Positions 1 through 7,826 of a DNA stretch of 7,826 nucleotides are shown here, piece after piece. Position numbers and translations under genes: made by a program. This stretch comes from Actinomycetota bacterium (lineage in GTDB: Bacteria > Actinomycetota > Geothermincolia > Fen-727 > JAQURN01), in the NCBI GenBank assembly GCA_028715585.1, contig JAQURN010000055.1, positions 1 through 7,826 on the forward strand. Reading direction: 5' to 3'. Positions within the stretch are counted from its first letter, which is position 1; the number at the start of each line of letters is the position of its first letter. The notes under the pieces are model-generated. The model saw only the letters and a list, made by a program, of their open reading frames with translations, ran no database searches and was not told the origin of the DNA.

Positions 1-1348
1 CTATAGAGGAGACAACAGCAGGGGGAACCAGGGGTGGGTAACCGCGCCAAGTCTCGCATCCTTCAGCTTCGTTTGTTGTCCCCACAAACACCTCGCCCTC
101 AAAAGTACACATATCCACGAACTTGGTGTTGTTTTCACTCCCAAAACCGTCATCCGCGCCCTTATACCAAAGCGCTTCCACTCCATCGTAAACCATCAGC
201 CTCGCGGCTCCAGCCATCTTTGCCACGGAGGCGAGCAAGAATTCTTTTGTGCCTGTAGTCACCGTCTCGATTGATGAAACCTCTACCTCCTCTTCGCCCT
301 CAAATCCGCCTTCCACCATTGTGTTCATAGTGGTTCCGTCGTAGCTATAGATACAAATGCCATTGGTGGAGTATTCAAACCCTATGATTTCTATAGATGG
401 TATGGATAAATCAATCTCTACTATAAGCTCGTCCACCTCTAGATTGACAGTTCCGACGCAAAGCTTTCCGTCATATCTACACATCCCCTTGATTGCTAGA
501 TTCTTGGCATCGGTGATTCCTTCGGTTGCAACCGTCGTCCAGCTACTTCCATCATAGAAATAAAGCTCGCAGCCCTCAGTTGCAATTGTAATTGTGAGTG
601 TAGTAAATCCTGATGTGGTAAATTTAGCGTTTGTGGTTCCAGCGTAGAGCTTCCCCTCGAAAGGCTCTAGCGCGCTTACCGCGATGTTCTCCAGGTTTCC
701 AAATCCACCGCTTGCAACGGACGTTACCGTAGTTCCGTCGTAAGAAAATACACTTCCGCCCTCGCTTGAAATAGTAATCTTAAAGGGAAAGGGGAATAGG
801 GTTATGGTTACCTTTATGTTTTCGACCCCGATGTAGAGCTTGTCATCATGAACAGCCATGGAAGTAACAGCGATGTTATCCGTGTCTCCAAATCCACCAG
901 TTGCGACAGGCGTCCATGTGCTTCCATCGTAAGAATAAAGCTCACAACCCTGGCTGATTGTTCCCGACATCACATTTGTCATATCTATGTTCTTAGTTCC
1001 AGCGTAAAGCTTTCCGTCATATGCCGCCATCTTCCCTATTGCCATGTTTTTAGAGTTGCCAAAGCCGGGCTCGCTTGCGCTCACCCAACCATCATCCGTC
1101 TTTTTGAAAACCTCACATCCGTTCGTGGCATCCGTTACGCCCGCGTATAGCGACCCGTTGTATTCCACTAGAGAAGACACCTCTGTATTCGCGGCATCGC
1201 CAAATCCACCGCCCGCATCCTTCACCCAGTTACCGATAGGCGTGGACGCGCCATTGGCTTCCCGCTGAGGACTTGCAAGTAGCAACGCGGGAACCCCAAT
1301 CGCAAGAATCATGAAAACTACCAGGAGAAAAACCAAATTCTTCTTCAT
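1..1348 (-). CDS. Secreted seven-repeat beta-propeller-like protein, 3' end cut by window edge
   Basis: The frame is open from an ATG at 1348 to the left edge (449 codons, no stop), so the protein is partial at its C-terminus. Residues 1-25 look like a Sec signal peptide: MKKN, a hydrophobic core from about residue 5 to 24, then LLLASPQ. Cleavage could follow A25 or a later ANGA; no lipobox Cys is present. Residues 41-437 form seven tandem units with the pattern W-x5-GGFG-D/N-x2-N, then DGKLYAGT-x-N, then GCELYSYDGS. After unit 7 comes a Pro-rich linker (residues 438-444) and VVSSI, which resembles the start of an IPT/TIG domain. Seven units starting just after the signal peptide fit a complete seven-bladed propeller; that fold is inference. 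The start is backed by AGAAGGT 7 bases upstream and a good promoter. Function is unknown; an exported binding or surface protein is likely. Similar LYAGT-N repeats are common in poorly characterised extracellular proteins. Confidence 0.93.
   Translation of the reverse strand, partial: MKKNLVFLLVVFMILAIGVPALLLASPQREANGASTPIGNWVKDAGGGFGDAANTEVSSLVEYNGSLYAGVTDATNGCEVFKKTDDGWVSASEPGFGNSKNMAIGKMAAYDGKLYAGTKNIDMTNVMSGTISQGCELYSYDGSTWTPVATGGFGDTDNIAVTSMAVHDDKLYIGVENIKVTITLFPFPFKITISSEGGSVFSYDGTTVTSVASGGFGNLENIAVSALEPFEGKLYAGTTNAKFTTSGFTTLTITIATEGCELYFYDGSSWTTVATEGITDAKNLAIKGMCRYDGKLCVGTVNLEVDELIVEIDLSIPSIEIIGFEYSTNGICIYSYDGTTMNTMVEGGFEGEEEVEVSSIETVTTGTKEFLLASVAKMAGAARLMVYDGVEALWYKGADDGFGSENNTKFVDMCTFEGEVFVGTTNEAEGCETWRGYPPLVPPAVVSSI
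38..1228 (-). repeat. Seven tandem protein repeats (45-71 residues) in the secreted protein
   Basis: The unit boundaries, set at the W/V/M/L residue before GGFG, are 1088-1228, 917-1087, 728-916, 542-727, 329-541, 173-328 and 38-172. They encode 47, 57, 63, 62, 71, 52 and 45 residues. Conserved parts are GGFG(D/N)xxN(I/M)A, then (Y/F)(D/E)GKLYAGTxN, then GCE(L/V)(Y/F)xYDG. Length differences lie mostly between LYAGTxN and GCE. Unit 6 is the most diverged, lacking LYAGT and GCE but keeping GGF and VYDG. Units are similar in protein but not identical in DNA, so this is an old duplication. Confidence 0.85.
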
Positions 1349-1353
1349 ATCGC

Positions 1354-1401
1354 TTACCTTCTAAAGGTTACCGCCGAGATGGCAGGTTGCTTTGCTTCCA
1401 T
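1354..1401 (-). other. Possible 15-codon leader ORF ahead of the repeat protein
   Basis: An ATG at 1401 opens a 15-codon frame (MEAKQPAISAVTFRR) ending in TAA at 1354-1356. The TAA overlaps the 3' end of the AGAAGGT ribosome site of the repeat-protein gene, and the stop lies 5 bases before that gene's ATG. If transcription starts about 7 bases after the TATAAT box, the ATG would sit about 4 bases from the RNA 5' end, so it would be read nearly leaderless. It could couple translation of the main gene or be chance; length alone gives no support for coding. Confidence 0.22.
1356..1362 (-). promoter_or_regulatory. Shine-Dalgarno site of the repeat-protein gene
   Basis: The minus strand reads AGAAGGT with 7 bases to the ATG at 1348. 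This fixes the start codon and agrees with the signal peptide beginning at that Met. Confidence 0.7.
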
Positions 1402-1411
1402 CCTTTTATAT

Positions 1412-1440
1412 ATTATACGACGCTCTACATAATCTCTCAC
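1412..1440 (-). promoter_or_regulatory. Sigma-70-type promoter of the repeat-protein gene
   Basis: The minus strand carries GTGAGA (1440-1435, four of six matches to TTGACA), a 17-base spacer and a perfect TATAAT (1417-1412). The predicted start of transcription is near 1405, giving a leader of about 57 bases. The surrounding A+T-rich stretch (ATATATAAAA) is unlike the coding DNA. The promoter makes the repeat gene an independent unit rather than the tail of the ligA-gatCAB operon. A TTGACG further upstream (1469-1464) is too far away to pair with this -10. Confidence 0.7.
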
Positions 1441-1511
1441 GGGGATTGTGCTGGTCCTCAGCCGTCAAGGGGAGAATTATCCCAACTTCAAGCTAGTCAA
1501 AGGCTTTATTT

Positions 1512-2954
1512 CTAGGAAGAGAGCTTTCTTCGAACCATGTCGGAAACAAGGGAAGGGTTTGCCTTTCCACGCGTTTTCTTCATGACATTGCCAATCAGAA
1601 ACTTGAGCGCCTGCTCCTTTCCAGAGCGAAAATCATCCACGGCTTTGCTGTTTTCCGCCATCACCTCGTCTATGATTTTCTCGAGTTCCTTCTCATCGGT
1701 TATCTGCAAAAGATTTTTCTCTTCTACTATCGACCTTGGACTCTTTCCGGTCTCGAAAACCTCTAAAAGAACTTCCTTTGCCATCTTCGAAGAAATGGTC
1801 CTCTCCTCCAAGAGAAGAACGAGCTCCCCAAGCATCTGAGGACTAATCGGAGCTTCCTTAATAGAAATGCCCTTCTCGTTGAGAATCGCCGAAATATCCC
1901 CGACCATCCATTTTCCAATCTCCACGGGGGAGGCTTTGGAATCTGCCGACCTCTCGAAAAAATCCGCCATCTCCTCCTCCCCCACGAGAACCATGGCAAC
2001 ATCCTGGGGAAGGCTATACTGAGACTGGAACCTTTCAAGCTTCGCCGCTGGAAGCTCGGGTATCTTTTTCCTTATCTCTTCCACCCAAGTGGGGTCTAGC
2101 TCCAGCGGCACGAGGTCAGGCTCTGGAAAATAGCGATAATCAAAGGCTTCTTCTTTAGTCCGCATAGGAATAGCCACTCCGTTAGACTCATCCCAATGCC
2201 TAGTCTCCTGAACTATCGTCTTTCCTTCTTGAAGAAGCGAGCGCTGTCTCTCCTCCTCGAAAACCAGCGCCCGATAAAGGGACTTGAAAGAATTCATGTT
2301 CTTTACCTCTACCTTGGTCCCAATCCTCTCGTCGGCAGAAATAGAAATGTTCGCATCGCAGCGAAGAGACCCTTCCTCCATCTTGCAATCGCTTATTCCA
2401 AGATAGATGATTATCGAGCGAAGCGACTGCAAGAAAACTCTTGCCTCCTCGGGGCTTTTGAGGTGCGGTTCGGTAACGATTTCCGCCAGCGGAATGCCAG
2501 CCCTGTTGAAATCCTCCAGGCTGAAATCGGCACCATGAATACGCCCACTCTCCCCCACATGGATACTCTTGCCCGTATCTTCTTCGAGGTGCACCCTGGT
2601 GATGCCCACACGCCTGATGTAATCTCCCATGTCTATCTCCAATGAACCTCCGCTGCTCAGGGGAACATCGTATTGGGAAATCTGGTAGTTTTTCGGCATG
2701 TCGGGGTAGAAGTAATTCTTCCTGTGAAAAATCGATCTAGGCGCTATTTCGCAGTTCAAAGCCAGTGCAAGCATTATGCCGTAAGCTACCGCCTGGCGAT
2801 TAGTCACCGGAAGAGAACCAGGATGCCCAAGGCAGCCTGGGCACGTATGCGTATTTGGCTCGCCTCCAAAAAGAGCCGAGCAGCCACAGAACATCTTCGA
2901 AGCCGTGGAAAGCTCGACATGTATCTCGAGCCCTATCGTTGTTTCAAACCTCAT
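1512..2954 (-). CDS. gatB: Aspartyl/glutamyl-tRNA amidotransferase subunit B
   Basis: GatB is the tRNA-binding and kinase subunit of GatCAB. It phosphorylates the side chain of misacylated Glu-tRNA(Gln) or Asp-tRNA(Asn) with ATP and uses ammonia tunnelled from GatA to make the amide. At 480 residues it is full length for the family. Visible marks are GLEIHVEL at 8-15 with E10 and H12, the zinc cysteines C23, C25, C38 and C41 (CxC...CPGC), the RKNYFYPDMPKNYQISQY block at 78-95, HLEEDTGKS at 122-130, and DYRYFPEPDL at 272-281. A helical YqeY-like tail follows, ending with the typical VMKKTRGKANP at 457-467. The ATG overlaps the gatA stop as ATGA, and AAAGGTG stands 8 bases upstream. No active-site residue appears lost. 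It is the last gene of the operon; no clear terminator follows. Confidence 0.98.
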   Translation of the reverse strand: MRFETTIGLEIHVELSTASKMFCGCSALFGGEPNTHTCPGCLGHPGSLPVTNRQAVAYGIMLALALNCEIAPRSIFHRKNYFYPDMPKNYQISQYDVPLSSGGSLEIDMGDYIRRVGITRVHLEEDTGKSIHVGESGRIHGADFSLEDFNRAGIPLAEIVTEPHLKSPEEARVFLQSLRSIIIYLGISDCKMEEGSLRCDANISISADERIGTKVEVKNMNSFKSLYRALVFEEERQRSLLQEGKTIVQETRHWDESNGVAIPMRTKEEAFDYRYFPEPDLVPLELDPTWVEEIRKKIPELPAAKLERFQSQYSLPQDVAMVLVGEEEMADFFERSADSKASPVEIGKWMVGDISAILNEKGISIKEAPISPQMLGELVLLLEERTISSKMAKEVLLEVFETGKSPRSIVEEKNLLQITDEKELEKIIDEVMAENSKAVDDFRSGKEQALKFLIGNVMKKTRGKANPSLVSDMVRRKLSS

Positions 2955-4435
2955 GAAGGCAACACCTTTTCCGCTGTCTTTTCCTCGAATCCGATTGCGC
3001 CCTCCATAGCATAAGCGACATCGAGAACTTTTAATTCTCCAAGGGGTGGACCCATAATCTGGAACCCTACTGGAAGCCCATCAGAAAGCCCACAAGGTAT
3101 ACTTATCGCGGGTATTCCAGCAAGATTCACGGGTATTGTGCACATGTCAGCCATATACATCTTCAAAGGGTCAACCAATTTCTCCCCCAACTGAAAGGCA
3201 GTGGTGGGGGAAGTCGGGGACACAAGGAGATCGCACTTCTCCCAGGCGCTGGAAAAATCCTCCGCTATGAGAGTTCGAATCATTTGAGCCTTGGAATAAT
3301 ATTGGTCATAATGTCCAGCGGAAAGCACATAAGTCCCAAGCATGATGCGCCTTTTCACTTCCATCCCAAATCCCTCGGCGCGGGTTTTAGCGTACATTTC
3401 CCATACATCTTCAACTGGCTCATCGGTTCTGAATCCATAGCGGACCCCATCGTAGCGAGCAAGATTGCTGGACGCTTCGGCGGAAGCGATTATAGAGTAC
3501 ACAGAAAGAGCGTATTTGAGACTTGGGAGAGAAACTTCCTCGACACAAGCCCCCAGCCCCTCTAGCAAATCGAGCGACCTGTTGAATAAATCGAGCACCC
3601 CCGCCTCTATACTCTCACCCGCCAGTTCTTTCACCACTCCCACCTTTACCCCTTTGACATTCCCCCCGAGCATCCCAGAGTAGCCAGGAATTTCAACCTG
3701 TATGGAGGTGCCATCAAGAGAGTCATGCCCAGCAATGACTCCAAGCATCGCAGCACAATCCTTCACATTTCTCGCCATTGGTCCAACCTGGTCAAGAGAA
3801 GAGGCAAAAGCAGTAAGTCCATATCTGGAAACCAAACCATATGTAGGCTTCATTCCAACTATTCCGCAAAAGGAAGCAGGCTGCCTGATGCTCCCCCCAG
3901 TATCGGAACCAATAGCCCATGGGACCTCGTACGAGGCTACCGCTGCGGCAGAACCACCACTTGAACCGCCTGGCACCCTGCTCGTGTCCCATGGGTTCAT
4001 TGTAGGGCCAAAGTAGGAGGTCTCAGTCGACGACCCTGCAGCAAACTCATCCATGTTGGTCTTACCGAGAAGGACAACCCCCGCATCCTTGACCTTCTTC
4101 ACCACAGTAGCGTCATAGACTGGGACGAAATTCTCGAGCATCTTGGACCCACAGGTAGTGAGAAGCTCCTTCGTCGAAAGGTCATCCTTTACGGCAACAG
4201 GAACCCCCGCAAAAGGCGTGTTCTCGCCATCTTTTTGAAACCTGGCTTCCATCCTGGAAACTTCTTCAAAAGCAAAATCTGGAAAAAGGTTTATGAATGC
4301 GTGAAGTCGCGGCTCCGCTTCTTCTATTCGCTCGAGGAACGCAGAGGTTACCTCTTCCGCGGAAAGCTCCCCAGTGGCAATCAGCTTAGCGAGTTCCAGC
4401 GCACTTTTTCTTATCAGCTTATTTTTAAAATCCAT
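2951..4435 (-). CDS. gatA: Aspartyl/glutamyl-tRNA amidotransferase subunit A
   Basis: GatA is the glutaminase subunit, an amidase-signature enzyme that releases ammonia from glutamine for GatB. From the chosen start (MDFKNKL) it is 494 residues, normal for the family. The Ser-cisSer-Lys triad is visible: K83 in PVAVKDD, S158 in VPGGSSGGS and the nucleophile S182 in SDTGGSIRQPAS. Family spacings of 75 and 24 residues are kept. GMKPTYGLVSRYGL (195-208) and the LDQVGPM block also match. An in-frame ATG at 4486 would add 17 residues (MLRMFTREC...) and overlap gatC by about 50 bases. I reject it because that stretch is gatC coding DNA, while the ATG at 4435 stands one base after the gatC stop with GAGG 10 bases upstream. 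Its stop shares ATGA with the gatB start, so A and B are likely made in equal amounts. Confidence 0.98.
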   Translation of the reverse strand: MDFKNKLIRKSALELAKLIATGELSAEEVTSAFLERIEEAEPRLHAFINLFPDFAFEEVSRMEARFQKDGENTPFAGVPVAVKDDLSTKELLTTCGSKMLENFVPVYDATVVKKVKDAGVVLLGKTNMDEFAAGSSTETSYFGPTMNPWDTSRVPGGSSGGSAAAVASYEVPWAIGSDTGGSIRQPASFCGIVGMKPTYGLVSRYGLTAFASSLDQVGPMARNVKDCAAMLGVIAGHDSLDGTSIQVEIPGYSGMLGGNVKGVKVGVVKELAGESIEAGVLDLFNRSLDLLEGLGACVEEVSLPSLKYALSVYSIIASAEASSNLARYDGVRYGFRTDEPVEDVWEMYAKTRAEGFGMEVKRRIMLGTYVLSAGHYDQYYSKAQMIRTLIAEDFSSAWEKCDLLVSPTSPTTAFQLGEKLVDPLKMYMADMCTIPVNLAGIPAISIPCGLSDGLPVGFQIMGPPLGELKVLDVAYAMEGAIGFEEKTAEKVLPS

Positions 4436-4436
4436 G

Positions 4437-4721
4437 CTAGATAATCCTCGGCACCTTGAACACTCCCTCGTAAACATGCGGAGCATTCTTCATTACTTCT
4501 TCAATGGAAAGTGAAGGTTTTACTTCATCCTCTCGCAAAACATTCACAAGGTTGGTGATATAGCTCGTGGGCTTCACATTAGAAGTATCAACCTCAGAAA
4601 TTACATCAGCACAGTCTAAAACCTCAGATAATTGCTTGGCAAACACTTTTTTCTCTTCGTCGGACAAAAAAAACGCTGAGAGTTTAGCAATATGCTCCAC
4701 TTCCTCTTCACTTATCGCCAC
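4437..4721 (-). CDS. gatC: Aspartyl/glutamyl-tRNA amidotransferase subunit C
   Basis: GatC is the small subunit that wraps round GatA and holds it against GatB. The protein is 94 residues, the usual size. Family marks are EVEHIAKLSAFFLSDEE near residue 7, EVDTSNVKPTSY at about 43-54, LREDEV at 62-67 and the C-terminal GVFKVPRII. The start is GTG at 4721-4719; no ATG occurs in frame before the conserved N-terminal helix. The GTG is preceded by a very strong GGGAGGAGGT that lies in the last codons of ligA. The stop is one base before the gatA ATG. The small protein is therefore expressed as part of a tightly coupled C-A-B set. Confidence 0.97.
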   Translation of the reverse strand: MAISEEEVEHIAKLSAFFLSDEEKKVFAKQLSEVLDCADVISEVDTSNVKPTSYITNLVNVLREDEVKPSLSIEEVMKNAPHVYEGVFKVPRII

Positions 4722-4723
4722 GG

Positions 4724-6751
<2,028 letters not shown>

Positions 6752-6797
6752 TCAAGCCACTTCTTCCAAGCGTTCAAAAGGATTCGCAGGCGTTTCT

Positions 6798-6824
6798 ATG
6801 ATATCAAACCACAAAACTACCCAA
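6798..6824 (-). promoter_or_regulatory. Possible extended -10 promoter of the ligA-gatCAB operon
   Basis: In the 125-base gap after lepB the minus strand reads TGATATCAT, an extended -10 (TGn plus TATCAT, five of six matches). A weak TTGGGT lies 15 bases upstream of the hexamer (6824-6819). The predicted leader to the ligA ATG is about 43 bases. The gap contains no ORF worth naming and no hairpin plus T-run, so read-through from lepB is also possible. Confidence 0.35.
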
Positions 6825-6873
6825 GGAGTTAGAAAATCCAAAAACGCGAGGGGAAAGATTGATGAAAGGGGCG

Positions 6874-7473
6874 TCATAGGGTTTTTGCGTTTCCTACAGG
6901 CCAGAACACGAATAAGGCTTTTCCTTTAATCTTGCTCAAAGGTATAGGTCCAAATGTTCGGGAATCGTAGGAGTGGTCCTCGTTATCGCCCATCACAAAC
7001 ACATGGTCGGAAGGAATCAGAAATGTTTTTTCTTCCGGAGCCGATGGGACCGCGCTCAAGAAAACATCCCTGTCATTCACTATAATCCTTCCGTTCTTTA
7101 CCGTTATCTTGTCTCCAGATATAGCGATAACTCTCTTTATCAGCATCTCGTCAATCCCTTTAACCCCCTCGAGAATCACCACGTCGCCACGGTCGGGGGT
7201 CATGCCTTTTCGGTAAGGAACCACTATCAACCTATCGCCATCCTCCAGAGTTGGGAGCATTGAGTATCCCCGCACCACGTAAGGATGCCCAATAAAAACC
7301 AGAAAAAGGAGAAGCGCAACAAGGCAAACAAGCAGCACGAAGAAGACGATATTCCACCAGGTCAGGTGGAACCTAGAGGGTGAGCTGCCCTGGGCTTGAA
7401 AAAACTCGGGGTTGCCCTGCGGGGTATAGCCATCTCGACGATAAGAGTTGCTGTAAGTTTCCCCTCGCTTCAC
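6874..7473 (-). CDS. lepB: Type I signal peptidase
   Basis: The enzyme cuts signal peptides from Sec/Tat-exported proteins at the outer face of the membrane. From the chosen GTG at 7473 it has 199 residues. A hydrophilic cytoplasmic N-terminus of about 38 residues is followed by one membrane span (WWNIVFFVLL onward, about residues 39-61) and the catalytic domain. Family boxes are all present: the nucleophile S71 in GYSMLPTL, the general base K113 in LIKRVIAISGD, and GDNEDHSYDSRTFGPI near residues 163-178. This is the bacterial Ser/Lys type, not the archaeal Ser/His type. An in-frame ATG at 7548 would add 25 residues, but it has no ribosome site and that stretch is A+T rich. GTG 7473 has AAGGT 7 bases upstream and an extended -10 at a fitting distance. 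The gene is secure, the start less so. It could process the secreted repeat protein in this window. Confidence 0.95.
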   Translation of the reverse strand: MKRGETYSNSYRRDGYTPQGNPEFFQAQGSSPSRFHLTWWNIVFFVLLVCLVALLLFLVFIGHPYVVRGYSMLPTLEDGDRLIVVPYRKGMTPDRGDVVILEGVKGIDEMLIKRVIAISGDKITVKNGRIIVNDRDVFLSAVPSAPEEKTFLIPSDHVFVMGDNEDHSYDSRTFGPIPLSKIKGKALFVFWPVGNAKTL

Positions 7474-7525
7474 CTTTTCTACCTTGTCATTTTTACAAAC
7501 CGAATATCTTTTCCCTTTGAAATAA

Positions 7526-7534
7526 ATGATAGCA
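7526..7534 (-). promoter_or_regulatory. Possible extended -10 element upstream of lepB
   Basis: The minus strand reads TGCTATCAT, an extended -10 with five of six matches in the hexamer. No good -35 is seen at 16-18 bases. Transcription would begin near 7519, about 46 bases before the GTG at 7473. It would fall inside the gene if the ATG at 7548 were the true start, so it bears on the start choice. Confidence 0.3.
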
Positions 7535-7584
7535 CCAAAGGACGACATCCACAGAAGGGTGCGGAAGTTTGGCAGTTCCCTCTC

Positions 7585-7826
7585 TCAGTCTCCAAATCCC
7601 AATAGCTCGATTTTTCCCCATATCCCAACCGAGCCGCTTATCGATACAAGGATTCCTTCTACCTCCTTTCTCTTGGAGGCAAGCTCCAAAACCATGCCGA
7701 TGTCCTCGGCTGAGCGAACCATATTTCCAAAATAAGTCGCGGCAGCGTCTGCCATGGTGGAAGATGCGGCAAGCACACTAACCGCGTCCGCGAGGCCTAA
7801 GGAAGTCGAGGGGCCCACCCAAGCGC
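7585..7826 (-). CDS. UPF0280 family (ApbE-like) protein, C-terminal fragment
   Basis: The frame enters from the right edge and ends at TGA 7585-7587, giving the last 79 residues; the N-terminal part is outside the window. A GTG at 7818 opens the frame inside the window, but coding clearly continues upstream of it (Ala-Trp before it, no stop), so it is not the real start. Recognisable parts are GLADAVSVLAASSTMADAAATYFGN, in which ADAAAT resembles the ADALAT segment of ApbE flavin transferases, and the ending EGILVSISGSVGIWGKIEL. I assign it to UPF0280 (COG2122) from memory of that C-terminal pattern. The biochemical role is unproven; in methanogens and other anaerobes members have been linked genetically to homocysteine synthesis. 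No clear terminator follows before lepB. Confidence 0.7.
   Translation of the reverse strand, partial: AWVGPSTSLGLADAVSVLAASSTMADAAATYFGNMVRSAEDIGMVLELASKRKEVEGILVSISGSVGIWGKIELLGFGD

Noticed and set aside
1..186. 61-codon minus-strand ORF ending at base 1
   Set aside because: It is a different frame of the repeat-protein gene, whose repeat pattern continues in the true frame through this stretch.
1464..1469. TTGACG as a -35 box
   Set aside because: It stands far more than 18 bases from the TATAAT, and no -10 lies at the right distance.
1464..1511. Possible terminator after gatB
   Set aside because: Only a 4-bp GGGA/TCCC pairing can be drawn and no T-run follows.
2196..2645. 149-codon plus-strand ORF
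   Set aside because: It lies wholly inside gatB on the other strand, has no recognisable protein features, and gatB is unmistakable.
4436..4486. Longer gatA start at the ATG at 4486
   Set aside because: It would read 17 residues out of gatC coding DNA; the ATG at 4435 fits GatA length and the +1 junction.
7549..7584. Hairpin after the UPF0280 stop (AGAGGG with CCCTTCT)
   Set aside because: The pairing needs a bulge, the inner stem is 4 bp, and no T-run follows.

Overview
The window is bacterial. A DNA ligase of the NAD+-dependent type, a Ser/Lys signal peptidase I and a GatCAB amidotransferase argue against archaeal DNA. Every gene I can support lies on the minus strand, so the biological order runs from the right edge to the left edge. 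By eye the composition is balanced (roughly half G+C). The mix of a UPF0280-family protein (frequent in anaerobes and archaea), a single-membrane-span signal peptidase and the ligA-gatC-gatA-gatB order suggests a monoderm or deep-branching anaerobic lineage, for example a deep actinobacterial or firmicute-like group. That placement is inference; nothing here fixes the taxonomy.

Reading along the minus strand: (1) 7826-7585 holds the C-terminal 79 residues of a UPF0280/ApbE-like protein cut by the window edge. (2) After about 110 bases comes lepB, type I signal peptidase (7473-6874, GTG start preferred). (3) A 125-base gap with a possible extended -10 promoter precedes a compact block: ligA (6748-4724), gatC (4721-4437), gatA (4435-2951) and gatB (2954-1512). 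The junctions are +2, +1 and -4 bases, so these four genes are almost certainly co-transcribed and translationally coupled. The Shine-Dalgarno of gatC is written in the last codons of ligA. (4) A 163-base intergenic region carries a good sigma-70-type promoter with a perfect TATAAT. (5) That promoter drives a secreted repeat protein (1348 to beyond base 1) with a signal peptide and seven propeller-like repeats. This gene is open through the left edge and has no stop in the window.

The core block joins DNA strand sealing (LigA) with indirect synthesis of Gln-tRNA(Gln) and/or Asn-tRNA(Asn) (GatCAB). These are housekeeping functions; ligA and gatCAB also lie near each other in Bacillus-type genomes. 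LepB would process secreted proteins, plausibly including the repeat protein at the left. The only accessory-looking element is that repeat protein. It is the part most worth a second look, because of its sevenfold repeat and the growing beta-rich inserts at one position of successive repeats. I see no CRISPR array, insertion sequence, tRNA, rRNA or convincing Rho-independent terminator, and no obvious new multi-gene system.
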